Assembly (NCBI GenBank): GCA_019746355.1
Contig: JAIESC010000130.1
Span: forward strand, 1-42,053
Source of the DNA: Xanthobacteraceae bacterium
GTDB lineage: Bacteria; Pseudomonadota; Alphaproteobacteria; Rhizobiales; Xanthobacteraceae
DNA: 42,053 nucleotides
Direction of reading: 5' to 3'
The translations under genes were made by a program, and so were the position numbers. Under the pieces are notes generated by a model that was given only the letters and a program-made list of their open reading frames with translations, did no database searches and had not been told where the DNA came from. Within the stretch, counting starts at the first letter, position 1; each line of letters starts with the position of its first letter. Of this stretch, positions 34,024 to 42,009 are shown in pieces.

Positions 34024-34192
34024 CAGGATGCTGAAAACTCTCCCCCCGGTCATTCCGGGGCGCGGGCGAAGCCCGCGAGCCCGGAATCCAGTTCAGGAGG
34101 AAGTCCCTGCGGAACTGGATTCCGGGCCCGCCCGCCGCAGCCCTTCGGCGCGGCGTCCCGGAATGACGGCGGGAGAGTTTTTCAGCATCCTG
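34024..34192. repeat. Palindromic intergenic element with extended flanking inverted repeat
   Basis: The core 34049-34167 has ends GTCATTCCGGGGCG and CGTCCCGGAATGAC, with arms CGCGGGCGAAGCCCGCG and CCCGGAATCCAGTTC...GAACTGGATTCCGGG. Outside it, CAGGATGCTGAAAACTCTCC on the left pairs with GGAGAGTTTTTCAGCATCCTG on the right. A trace of the same flank (TTTTTCAGCAACCTGTCAGG) follows the copy at 38093. It lies between two same-strand genes. Confidence 0.88.
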
Positions 34193-34214
34193 TTGGACGA
34201 GAAAGGACAGTTCG

Positions 34215-35195
34215 ATGAAAATTGAACGCCGCCGGTTTCTCAATCTCGCAGCATCCGCCGCGGCGCTCGCGGCTGCGTCCCGCATGGCTTCTGCGCAAAC
34301 GTACCCCGACCGGCCGGTGCGCGTGGTGGTTCCCTACGCGCCCGGCGGTCCGACCGACATCGTCACGCGGCTGATCGCGGGCAAGCTCGCCGACCGGACC
34401 GGAAAACAGTTCTTCGTCGAGAACGTCGGCGGTGGTGGCGGTAACATCGCCATGGGCCGCGTCGCCAAGATGCCGGCCGACGGCTACACGCTGCTGATGA
34501 TCAATCCGAGCTACGTGATCAATCCGACGCTGCACCGCGAGGTTCCCTACCGGTTCGGTCAGGACTTCGACATGGTGTCGCTCGCGGTGCTGACGACGCA
34601 CGTGGTCGCGACGCATCCGTCGGTTCCGGCGCGCACCATGAAAGAGCTGGTCGAGCTCATCAAAGCCAATCCGAAAAAATACAGCTACGCCTCGCCGGGC
34701 ACCGGCACGCCCGGTCATCTCGTCGGCGAGACCTTCCGCCTGTCGCTCGGCCTCGACCTCGTGCACGTGCCGTTCAACAGCGCAGGCCTTGCGGTGGGCT
34801 CGGCGGTCGGCGGCCACACCCAGATCTGCTTTGCCTCGCCGTCACCCGCCGCGCAGCAGGTGATCGACGGCAAGCTGCGCGGGCTTGCGGTGACCAGCAA
34901 GGCGCGGTCGAGCGCGCTGCCGGACGTGCCGACCACCGCGGAGGCGGGCTATCCGGCGATCGTCGGCGACAACTGGCAGGGGCTTGTCGCGCCCGTGGGA
35001 ACACCGAAGGACGCGATCGCCTATGTCCACCGCGAGCTGGTCGAGATCATGAAGCTGCCGGAGGTCAAGGAACGGCTCGGCGTGCTCGGCTTCGAGTCGG
35101 TCGCCGGCACGCCGGAGGAGTTCGCGCAGCACACGAAGCTCGAGTTCGACAAGTGGGCGAAGGTGATCAGGGAGTCCGGCATCAAGGCGGAGTGA
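34215..35195 (+). CDS. Bug-family (TctC-like) periplasmic solute-binding protein 2
   Basis: The 326-residue protein has a signal that looks twin-arginine-like (ERRRFLNLAASAAALAAAS, cleaved near ASAQ) and the Bug fold: YPDRPVRVVVPYAPGGPTDI, FVENVGGGGGNIAMGRVAK, MPADGYTLLMINPSYVINP, YASPGTGTPGHLVGETFR and HVPFNSAGLAVGSAVGG. It should bind a carboxylate-type ligand in the periplasm. AAAGGA precedes ATG 34215. It follows the NtaA-type monooxygenase gene on the same strand, after a palindromic element, and may capture that enzyme's substrate. No membrane partner genes are present. Confidence 0.93.
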   Translation: MKIERRRFLNLAASAAALAAASRMASAQTYPDRPVRVVVPYAPGGPTDIVTRLIAGKLADRTGKQFFVENVGGGGGNIAMGRVAKMPADGYTLLMINPSYVINPTLHREVPYRFGQDFDMVSLAVLTTHVVATHPSVPARTMKELVELIKANPKKYSYASPGTGTPGHLVGETFRLSLGLDLVHVPFNSAGLAVGSAVGGHTQICFASPSPAAQQVIDGKLRGLAVTSKARSSALPDVPTTAEAGYPAIVGDNWQGLVAPVGTPKDAIAYVHRELVEIMKLPEVKERLGVLGFESVAGTPEEFAQHTKLEFDKWAKVIRESGIKAE

Positions 35196-35485
35196 CCAGC
35201 TCTTGTCCCCGGCTTCAGGCGAGGTTGCTCTTTTTGGTCGCACCACGCCCGAAAGCGATCAATTGTGCTCACGCTGAGTTTAGTCCCTCATGACCGGAGC
35301 GGACATTCAGCGGACCGGGTATTGGCCCAGGGGCCAACTGGACCCTGAATTGCGTTGCGCGGACAATCAAAGCTGGAACTCTCGCAGGCAAGTCCGCGCG
35401 GAGATACTGGTCGTTCGCGCGGCGGCCTTGTCAGGGGGAGGACACCCGACCAGCCAGCCTTTGGCCAACTTGACGGAGGTAGGTC

Positions 35486-36220
35486 GTGCAAGTCCATGAC
35501 GTGATGACACAGCATGTTATTTCCGTGGCACCGAACGACGCAGTCGACCGCGCCATCGGCTTGATGCTTCAGGAGCGCGTGAGTGGTCTGCCGGTGATCG
35601 ACGCCGCGGGACGTCTGGTGGGAATAGTGACTGAGGGTGATTTCCTCCGCCGTGCCGAGACGAGCACGCAACGCCAGCGTCCCAAATGGTTGACGTTTCT
35701 GACCAGCCCAGGCCGCATGGCCGAAGAATATGTCCAAGCCCATAGTCGCAACGTCAGCGACGTGATGACGGCCGATCCCGTGACCGTGACCGAAGAGACA
35801 TCCCTTGCTGACGCCGTCTCGTTGATGGAGAAGCGGCGCGTCAAGCGGCTGCCCGTCATTCGCGGCGACAAGGTGGTGGGGATCGTGAGCCGGGCGAACC
35901 TGCTGCACGCCCTGGCGAGTCTCAGCAGCGAAGCCAGGCCGACCAGCCTTGACGACAAGACGATCCGCGAGCGGATTGTTGCAGAGCTCGACAAGGAGAA
36001 GTGGGCGCCGGTCCGAATGATCAACGTGGTCGTTCGTAACGGTGTCGTCGATATCTGGGGCACCATCACCGACGAGCGAAAGCGCCGGGCGCTGATCGTG
36101 GCCGCCGAAAATGTGCCGGGCGTCAAGCGTGTCAACGATCACGTGGCATGGATCGAGCCGATGAGCGGCATGGTGTACGAACCTCCCGGGGATGCACGCG
36201 GCGCCGATATCCGCGGCTGA
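35486..36220 (+). CDS. Tandem CBS-domain protein with C-terminal BON domain
   Basis: The 244-residue protein holds CBS domain 1 (about 1-60; VHDVMTQHVISVAPNDAVDR, VSGLPVIDAAGRLVGIVTEG) and CBS domain 2 (about 88-150; VSDVMTADPVTVTEETSLAD, RLPVIRGDKVVGIVSRANLL). A BON domain follows (about 165-230; NVVVRNGVVDIWGTITDERK and VPGVKRVNDHVAW). CBS pairs bind adenine nucleotides; BON domains are associated with envelope or lipid binding, but no signal peptide is seen. GTG 35486 follows GGAGG. The family is widespread in rhizobia and often stress-related. It stands alone. Confidence 0.93.
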   Translation: MQVHDVMTQHVISVAPNDAVDRAIGLMLQERVSGLPVIDAAGRLVGIVTEGDFLRRAETSTQRQRPKWLTFLTSPGRMAEEYVQAHSRNVSDVMTADPVTVTEETSLADAVSLMEKRRVKRLPVIRGDKVVGIVSRANLLHALASLSSEARPTSLDDKTIRERIVAELDKEKWAPVRMINVVVRNGVVDIWGTITDERKRRALIVAAENVPGVKRVNDHVAWIEPMSGMVYEPPGDARGADIRG

Positions 36221-36340
36221 ACCGAGACGGGCAATGGCGTTCATTTCGACGCCATGGGCACGGAAGTTGCCAATTTCCGTGATCACATGCCACGGCGGTT
36301 ATCGCACTTCGCGGACCTCCCGTGACGCGGCTTTTGCGTC

Positions 36341-36426
36341 GCCATTGGAGGACAAGTGGACGTCAGGCGCCTCCAATCCGAAAGCTGCTCCTCGGCCAGC
36401 ATGGTGACCATGTCGGCGCTGATCTT
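36341..36426. repeat. Short duplicated fragment, repeated near 36897-36940 and 37133-37175
   Basis: Two adjoining pieces recur in the next gene's neighbourhood. ACAAGTGGACGTCAGGCGC (about 36352) matches ACAAGTGGACCTCAGACGC (about 36907). TGCTCCTCGGCCAGCATGG and its continuation to 36426 match 37135-37175, inside Bug receptor 3, with only two differences in 41 bases. They are probably remnants of a second, lost Bug gene or of a local duplication. Confidence 0.7.
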
Positions 36427-36432
36427 CGGTGC

Positions 36433-36633
36433 TCAGCCTCGGCGCAATCCCAAAGCCGAACGCAACGACCTCATCACTTCTTCGAACATCGAGGCGTTCA
36501 GGGACTTGATCACCTGATCCACACTGGACTGCGGAAGATGTTGATCTGCCGCGTCGTTGTGCTGCTCTCGGACATAAATATCACCGAAGACGGTAGGCGT
36601 TGGTGGTGTGAATTTCTGGGTGGTGTCGTGCAT
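36433..36633 (-). CDS. Small hypothetical protein (66 aa)
   Basis: The frame encodes 66 residues: a polar N-terminus (MHDTTQKFTPPTPTVFGDIY) and an amphipathic helical C-terminus (SVDQVIKSLNASMFEEVMRS). No signal peptide or membrane segment is seen. GGGAGG lies about 8 bases before ATG 36631-36633, which supports translation. I do not recognise a family. Codon use is less GC-biased than in neighbours. It lies between two copies of a duplicated fragment, so it may have been carried in with them. Confidence 0.6.
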   Translation of the reverse strand: MHDTTQKFTPPTPTVFGDIYVREQHNDAADQHLPQSSVDQVIKSLNASMFEEVMRSLRSALGLRRG

Positions 36634-37001
36634 GACGGCCTCCCGTTGATTTCACGGCCTCCGAACCAATTTCACAGATAGTTTCTGCCTAAAGCGCTCT
36701 GGTGTGAAGTGCGTAAAGTCACAACGGCTCACAGGCGCGGCCAGGAGCTCGACGTCGAAAATTCCGTCGCGGCTCCTGTTCAGCGCAGACGAGGCGATCG
36801 AACGATGCTGCTGTTTGGTGGCGTGCAGATTGTCGGGAATAGGACATTGCCGACATCAAGTGCTGTCGCCTGTTTGGTCGCCGTCGGAGGGGACCCGCTA
36901 TTGGGGAACAAGTGGACCTCAGACGCTCCCAACCGGGCGTCCCGACCTGAGGACCAAGCGAATACAAGCGTAGGCACGCATTGCATGCCGTTTTCGCGTG
37001 A
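36634..37001. other. Non-coding stretch with repeat fragment
   Basis: No gene is supported in these 368 bases. The left end holds the ribosome site and probable promoter of the small reverse gene. The right part contains the second copy of the ACAAGTGGAC.TCAG.CGC fragment (about 36897-36940). The rest shows no clear structure. Confidence 0.5.
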
Positions 37002-37997
37002 TCAGTCGCCCTTGATGTTGGCCGCCCTGATCACCGGACCCCAAAGCTCGGTTTCCGACTTTGCCTCAGCCGCGAGCTGCTCCGGCGTCGAGCTCGCGGC
37101 CACGATGCCGAGCGGGGCGAGCCGCGCCTTGGTCTGCTCCTCGGCCAGCATGGTGACCATGTCGGCATTGATCTTGCGCACGATCTCCGGCGGCGTCTTG
37201 CCCGGCATGAACAGCCCGTACCACGAAGAGATGTCGAAGCCCGTGACGCCGGACTCCGCCATGGTCGGGAATTCCGGCGCAAGCGCCGAGCGCTGGCCGG
37301 CGGTGACGGCCAGGCCGCGCACCTGTCCGCCGCGCGCCGACTGCAGCAGCGAGCCGGTGGTGTTGACCATGGCGTCGATCCGGCCGGCGATCAGGTCGCT
37401 CATCGCGCCCGCCGCCACGCCGCGATAGGGCACGTGGGTCATCTCGAAGCCGCCGCGGGTCTTGAGCAGCTCCGCGGTCAGGTGCGACGGGGTGCCGACG
37501 CCGGGAGACGCGAACGTGACCTTGCCGGGATTGGCTTTGGCGTGGGCGATGAACTCGGCCATCGTCTTGGTCGGATGATCCTTCGGTGCCACCAGCATGT
37601 GGGTGTAGGTGCCGATCCGCGAAACCGGCGCGAAGCTGTCCGGGTCGTAGCTCAGCGAGGTAAACAGGAACCGGCTCAGCCCGGGCGCGCGGACCGACAT
37701 GATGATGGTGTAGCCGTCGGGCGCGGCATTGGCGACGTTGTCGAGCGCGAGGTTGCTGCCGGCACCGGGCTTGTTCTCGACCACGACCTGCTGGCCCCAC
37801 ATCTCCGACAGCCGGCTCGCGATGATGCGCGATACCGCATCGGCCCCGCCGCCCGGCGGAAAGCCGACCACGAGCTTGACGATGCGCGTCGGATAGGCCT
37901 GTGCGAGCACGAGGCTGGGCAGCGCCGGCAGCATCGCCGCGCCGGCCGAAAGGCGCAGGGCATTGCGCAAGACATGGCGCCGCGAAAATTTCTTCAT
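37002..37997 (-). CDS. Bug-family (TctC-like) periplasmic solute-binding protein 3
   Basis: The 331-residue protein starts with a twin-arginine-like signal (FSRRHVLRNALRLSAGAAML, then a hydrophobic stretch ending VLAQA). The Bug fold follows: YPTRIVKLVVGFPPGGGADA, VVVENKPGAGSNLALDNVA, APDGYTIIMSVRAPGLSRF, FASPGVGTPSHLTAELLK and HVPYRGVAAGAMSDLIAGRI. GGGAGGG precedes ATG 37995-37997. It is an orphan receptor without TctAB partners. A 41-base piece of its coding sequence is duplicated at 36386-36426. Confidence 0.93.
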   Translation of the reverse strand: MKKFSRRHVLRNALRLSAGAAMLPALPSLVLAQAYPTRIVKLVVGFPPGGGADAVSRIIASRLSEMWGQQVVVENKPGAGSNLALDNVANAAPDGYTIIMSVRAPGLSRFLFTSLSYDPDSFAPVSRIGTYTHMLVAPKDHPTKTMAEFIAHAKANPGKVTFASPGVGTPSHLTAELLKTRGGFEMTHVPYRGVAAGAMSDLIAGRIDAMVNTTGSLLQSARGGQVRGLAVTAGQRSALAPEFPTMAESGVTGFDISSWYGLFMPGKTPPEIVRKINADMVTMLAEEQTKARLAPLGIVAASSTPEQLAAEAKSETELWGPVIRAANIKGD

Positions 37998-38092
37998 GGG
38001 TCCCTCCCGATGTGCCGCCTTGTTTTGCTGCGGGAGCAGGCATGCGGCAGCCCGTTCCCGCTCACGCTTCGCAGGCGCTGAACTCTCCCGCG

Positions 38093-38197
38093 GTCATTCC
38101 GGGACGCCGCGAAGCGGCGGGCCCGGAATCCAGTTCCGCAGGGATTTTCTCCTGAACTGGATTCCGGGGTCGCGCCTTCGGCGCGCCCCGGAATGAC
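38093..38197. repeat. Palindromic intergenic element, GTCATTCCGGG type
   Basis: The ends GTCATTCCGGGACG and CGCCCCGGAATGAC enclose CGCCGCGAAGCGGCG, a central arm (CCCGGAATCCAGTTC...GAACTGGATTCCGGG) and CGCGCCTTCGGCGCG. The central arm is nearly identical to that at 34049, but with its loop in the opposite orientation. It lies in the divergent gap between Bug receptor 3 and the GMC oxidoreductase. Confidence 0.88.
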
Positions 38198-38319
38198 GGC
38201 CCGGACTTTTTCAGCAACCTGTCAGGAGTATTCATGCTCTTGGCCGCTTCGCCAAGGCCGTGCTTCAATTACGCCCGCAAAGGCCGGACACGCGGCCGTT
38301 TCCGGGCGAGGGGCCGCGC

Positions 38320-39999
38320 ATGGATCAGGGCTACGACACCATCATCGTCGGCGGGGGCGCCGCGGGCTGTGTGCTGGCGAACCGGCTATCGGCGCGCTCG
38401 GGGCACAGGGTGCTGCTGCTGGAGGCCGGGCGCGACACGCCGCCCGGCGAGGAGCCGGCCGACGTGCTCGATACCTACCCCACGTCCTACTACAACCCGG
38501 CCTATTTCTGGCCGGAGCTGAAGGTGCACTGGCGGCTCGCCGGCAACTCGCCGCTCACCGGCTATTCGCAGGGCCGCATCATGGGTGGCGGCTCCTCGGT
38601 GATGGGCATGGTGGCGCTGCGCGGCACGCCGGACGACTACGCCGAGTGGGAATCCCTCGGCGCGAAAAGCTGGGGCTGGAACGAGGTGCTGCCGTTCTTC
38701 AGGAAGCTCGAGCACGATTTCGACTATGGCGGCGAACTGCACGGCGACAAGGGGCCGGTGCCGGTGCGCCGCGTGCCCAAGGAGCAGTGGCCGCCGCTGT
38801 CGAAGGCGCTGGAGGGCTTCGCCGCCGACCGGCAGTTCCCGACCGTGATGGACATGAACGCCGACTTCCGCGACGGCTATGCGGTGGCGCCGATCAGCAA
38901 CTGGCCGAACAAGCGCGCGTCCTCGGCGATCTGCTATCTCGATGCGGGCGTGCGCTCGCGGCCCAACCTGACGGTGATGTCCGGCGCGACCGCGACCGGC
39001 ATCAGGTTCGACGGCAGGAAGGCCGTCGGCGTCACAGTCGAGGTCGCGGGAGAGACAAAAGAGTTTGCCGGCAGGGAGATCGTCTTAAGCCTCGGCGGCA
39101 TCCATTCCTCGGCGATGCTGATGCGCAACGGCATCGGGCCAGGCGACCATCTGCGCGATCACGGCATCGCGGTGCGCGGCGACCTGCCGGGTGTCGGCGC
39201 GAACCTGTCGAACCATTCGCTGCTGTTCATCGGCTTTCACCTCAAGCCCGAGGCGCGGCAGTCGCCGTCCTTGCGCACGCATTCGGCGACCGTGCTGCGC
39301 TACTCGTCGGGCGTCGCCGGCTGCCCACGCACCGACATGTACATCAACGTGCAGAGCAAGACCTCGTGGAGCGCGCTCGGCCAGCGCATCGCCAACCTCG
39401 CGCCGTCGCTGTGGAAGCCGCTCGGCCGCGGCCGCGTCGCGCTGCGTTCGGCCGATCCGCACCGCGAGCCGCAGGTCGAGATGAACTTCGCCGGGCACGA
39501 AGCCGACCTGAAGCGGCTGATGCAGGGCTTCCGCATCGCGGTCGAGATGATGAGCTATCCGCAGGTGCAGGCGATGACCGGGGTGACCTTCCCGGTGAAG
39601 TTCACCGACCGGCTGCGGCAACTGAACCGGCGCAGCGGGTCGAACGCATTGAAGGCGCAGGCGGTGGCCTGGCTCACGGACGTTGCGCCGGCGCTGGCCG
39701 GCCCGGTGTTCGCGACGCTCGCCGACCGCAAGGTCGATCTCGTCGAATTGGTGAGGGACGAGGAGGCGCTGGCCGATCACATCCGCGAGAACGTCGCCGG
39801 CATGTTCCATGTCGCCGGCACCTGCAAGATGGGCGCCGACAACGATCCCGACGCGGTGGTGGACCCGGTGGGACGTGTGCGCGGCTTCGACGGCCTGCGC
39901 GTGGTCGATGCCTCGATCATGCCGACCGTGCCGCGCGCCAACACCAACATTCCGACCATCATGGTGGCCGAGAAGATTTCGGCGGCGATGACGGCGTAG
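38320..39999 (+). CDS. GMC-family FAD-dependent oxidoreductase (choline dehydrogenase-like)
   Basis: The 559-residue flavoprotein has the GMC layout. At the N-terminus are the FAD motif YDTIIVGGGAAGCVLANRL and the acidic end VLLLEAGRD. Then come GRIMGGGSSVMGMVALRG and DDYAEWESLGAKSWGWNEVL (GMC signature 1 region) and IVLSLGGIHSSAMLMRNGIG (signature 2). The C-terminus has MFHVAGTCKMG and DASIMPTVPRANTNIPTIMV, with the active-site His/Asn pair. It oxidises an alcohol to an aldehyde or ketone; the substrate is unknown. The start at 38320 (MDQGYD) is preferred over 38260, which would add a non-homologous leader. It stands alone. Confidence 0.93.
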   Translation: MDQGYDTIIVGGGAAGCVLANRLSARSGHRVLLLEAGRDTPPGEEPADVLDTYPTSYYNPAYFWPELKVHWRLAGNSPLTGYSQGRIMGGGSSVMGMVALRGTPDDYAEWESLGAKSWGWNEVLPFFRKLEHDFDYGGELHGDKGPVPVRRVPKEQWPPLSKALEGFAADRQFPTVMDMNADFRDGYAVAPISNWPNKRASSAICYLDAGVRSRPNLTVMSGATATGIRFDGRKAVGVTVEVAGETKEFAGREIVLSLGGIHSSAMLMRNGIGPGDHLRDHGIAVRGDLPGVGANLSNHSLLFIGFHLKPEARQSPSLRTHSATVLRYSSGVAGCPRTDMYINVQSKTSWSALGQRIANLAPSLWKPLGRGRVALRSADPHREPQVEMNFAGHEADLKRLMQGFRIAVEMMSYPQVQAMTGVTFPVKFTDRLRQLNRRSGSNALKAQAVAWLTDVAPALAGPVFATLADRKVDLVELVRDEEALADHIRENVAGMFHVAGTCKMGADNDPDAVVDPVGRVRGFDGLRVVDASIMPTVPRANTNIPTIMVAEKISAAMTA

Positions 40000-40031
40000 C
40001 GAGTCCAGTTGATTTGCACCAGTCTATCCAC

Positions 40032-40182
40032 GTCATGGCCGGGCTTGACCCGGCCATCCATGAAGCGGTGCAACGGCGACAGCCTTGCGTATGTCCACGG
40101 CATGCCGCGCTATCGTATGGATGCGCGGGTCATAGGCGAGCGAAGCGACGCCGTCCTTCGGACGGCTAAGCCCGCGCATGAC
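40032..40182. repeat. Palindromic intergenic element, GTCATGGCCGGGC type
   Basis: It begins GTCATGGCCGGGCTTGACCC followed by GGCCATCCATG, a hairpin. It ends with GGATGCGCGGGTCATAGGCG and CTAAGCCCGCGCATGAC, the closing arm, around an inner hairpin CCGTCCTTCGGACGG. It is of the same class as the element at 20296. It lies downstream of the GMC gene. Confidence 0.75.
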
Positions 40183-40383
40183 CGCGGAGAGGGGGTGCAA
40201 ACCAACTGGAAACCGCTCTGGTGATGTCGAATCGTATTCCACGCTTGTGCTGAGGCATTGGCATGAGTGTTCCTTAGCAGACATCATGTAGCGTGGAACG
40301 TCGTCATCCGGCTATCCTGAGTGGTGCTTGGGCCTATCCGGCGCCAATCGAGCGCGCTTGTTCGACAGTCCTAGGAGGACCCC

Positions 40384-40602
40384 GTGGACAATTGGTTCGA
40401 CCGAATCCTGCTGCATACGCGCATGCAGCCGGAGACTCCGGCGATTGTCATGGAGGACCGCGTCGTCACTTACGGAATGCTGGGCACCGCCATCGAGAAC
40501 TGCGCGCGGCGCATAGTCGACGCCAATATCGACAGGAGCGGTGTTGTCGCCGTGCTGGTGCAAAACCCGATCCGCGCGGAGTCGATCGGTATCTGGATTT
40601 GA
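40384..40602 (+). pseudogene. Truncated N-terminus of a class I acyl-CoA synthetase (AMP-binding)
   Basis: The 72-residue frame reads as the start of an AMP-forming acyl-CoA synthetase: PETPAIVMEDRVVTYGMLGT, ENCARRIVDANIDRSGVVAV, then LVQNPIR, after which the expected continuation is lost and the frame ends at 40600-40602. Normal family members have about 500-600 residues. The strong ribosome site CTAGGAGGA before GTG 40384 is preserved, so the fragment is probably still translated. It ends 12 bp before the PaaK-like ligase gene. A deletion seems to have joined the old promoter and start region to that gene. Confidence 0.75.
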
Positions 40603-40614
40603 CGAGCAGAGAGG

Positions 40615-41952
40615 ATGACCGATCTCGAATCTCTCCAGAACGAACGTTTGCGGCGCACCTTGCGTGCGATTGCACTGGCGCATCCGTTCTACAAGAAGCA
40701 CTTCCGTACGCACGGCATCGATCCCTTGAGCATCCGCTCGGTCGACGACCTTGCCTCGCTGCCGCCGACGCGGAAGGAGGATTACATCGCCGACCCCGAG
40801 GCGTTCCGCCTGCAGGCCGCCGATCTTCCGGACGATTTCACGCCGGCCGAGCGCGTGCTCTGGGACATCGCCTACACGACCGGCACGACCAGCGGAAAAC
40901 CGTCGCCGTTCTACAACACCACCCACGACGCTTATGCGATCTGGGACCAGGCGCGGCGCTGCAACGAGGCCGAGGGCGTGCTGCCAACCGACCGTATCGC
41001 CAATCTCTATCCGCTCGCGGATTTTCCGACCGGCGCGTTTCTGAGCGTGATCCGCTCCGGCATGATCGCCGGCATTCCGGTGATCCACGGCATGACCGGC
41101 TCGGCGCAGTCCGAGTTCAAGGTGCGGCACTCGCTCGGCGAGGCGCTGGAGAAGGTGACGGCGTTCAAGCCGACGGTGCTGTGGGGCGTGCCGAGCTTCG
41201 TGCGGCGCTTTCTCGACGAGGCGAAGCGGCAGGGCAGGGACCTTTCCGCCGCGCGCCTCGTCATCACCTCGGGCGAGCCGGTGCCGCCCGCATTGCGGGC
41301 GGAGATGAAGACGCTGCTCGCGGCCTGCGGTGCCGGCGACGTGCAGTTTCGCGCGCGCTACGCCTTCACCGAGATGCAGGGCGGCCTCGTGCAGTGCACC
41401 GAGGATGCGCCGGGCCAGAACGTCACGCCCGACCTCTATCACCTTGAGGTGGTCGATCCGGAGACCGGCCGCCGCCTGCCGGACGGCGAAAGCGGCATGC
41501 TCGCGATCACCCATCTGCACCGGCGCGGCACGGTGCTGCTGCGCTATCTGGTCGGCGACATCGTCACGCTGTCGCGCGAGCCGTGCCCGCATTGCGGACG
41601 GATCGGCGGGCGCGTGGTGCGGACGCCGCGCCGCACCGGCAGCCTGGTGAAATGCCGCGGCATGCTGGTGAACACCGACGTGGTGATCGATCTGCTGTCG
41701 GCGGTCGAGGCGATCGGCGTGTTCCAGCTCGTGTTCATGCGTGACGACGCGCCCGGGGCGATGGATCGCATGGTGATCCGGATCGAGCGGGACACGGATG
41801 ACGCCGGCCTGCGCGAGCGGTTGATCGCGGACGTGCAGCGGGCGGTGTCGCTGCGGCCGGAGGTGGAATTCACGGTCCGCGGCGCGCTCTACGACCAGGA
41901 GCGCTCGATCAAGGCGAGGCGGGTGGTCGACCTGCGGCCGAAGGTGGATTGA
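40615..41952 (+). CDS. Phenylacetate-CoA ligase-like AMP-forming ligase (PaaK family)
   Basis: The 445-residue product belongs to the PaaK-like adenylate-forming enzymes, which join a carboxylic acid to CoA via an acyl-AMP. Seen: RLRRTLRAIALAHPFYKKHF and SVDDLASLPPTRKEDYI at the start, the P-loop-like AYTTGTTSGKPSPFY (about 87-101), FKPTVLWGVPSFVRRFLDEA, RARYAFTEMQGGLVQCTE, and the typical Cys-rich LSREPCPHCGRIGGRVV. A C-terminal domain ends in RSIKARRVVDLRPKV. It would activate an aromatic or other acid. GAGCAGAGAGG precedes ATG 40615. It depends for expression on the truncated synthetase start just upstream. Confidence 0.9.
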   Translation: MTDLESLQNERLRRTLRAIALAHPFYKKHFRTHGIDPLSIRSVDDLASLPPTRKEDYIADPEAFRLQAADLPDDFTPAERVLWDIAYTTGTTSGKPSPFYNTTHDAYAIWDQARRCNEAEGVLPTDRIANLYPLADFPTGAFLSVIRSGMIAGIPVIHGMTGSAQSEFKVRHSLGEALEKVTAFKPTVLWGVPSFVRRFLDEAKRQGRDLSAARLVITSGEPVPPALRAEMKTLLAACGAGDVQFRARYAFTEMQGGLVQCTEDAPGQNVTPDLYHLEVVDPETGRRLPDGESGMLAITHLHRRGTVLLRYLVGDIVTLSREPCPHCGRIGGRVVRTPRRTGSLVKCRGMLVNTDVVIDLLSAVEAIGVFQLVFMRDDAPGAMDRMVIRIERDTDDAGLRERLIADVQRAVSLRPEVEFTVRGALYDQERSIKARRVVDLRPKVD

Positions 41953-41981
41953 CCGGGCTTGAGTGCCGCCTGCGCGATGGG

Positions 41982-42009
41982 TTGACATGTTCTCTTTTTG
42001 TTCTATTAA
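41982..42009 (+). promoter_or_regulatory. Predicted SOS promoter: sigma-70-type -35/-10 with overlapping LexA box
   Basis: TTGACA (41982-41987) and TATTAA (42004-42009) are separated by 16 bases. Within that spacer lies GTTCTCTTTTTGTTC (41989-42003), an exact match to the alphaproteobacterial LexA site GTTC-N7-GTTC. LexA binding here would cover the promoter. The promoter reads rightward out of the window, so the regulated gene is not visible; in this group typical targets are lexA, recA and imuA/imuB/dnaE2. Confidence 0.8.

Noticed and set aside
14384..40182. The spaced palindromic elements as a possible CRISPR array
   Set aside because: Copies are kilobases apart, have internal symmetry and differ in length; there are no regular spacers and no cas genes.
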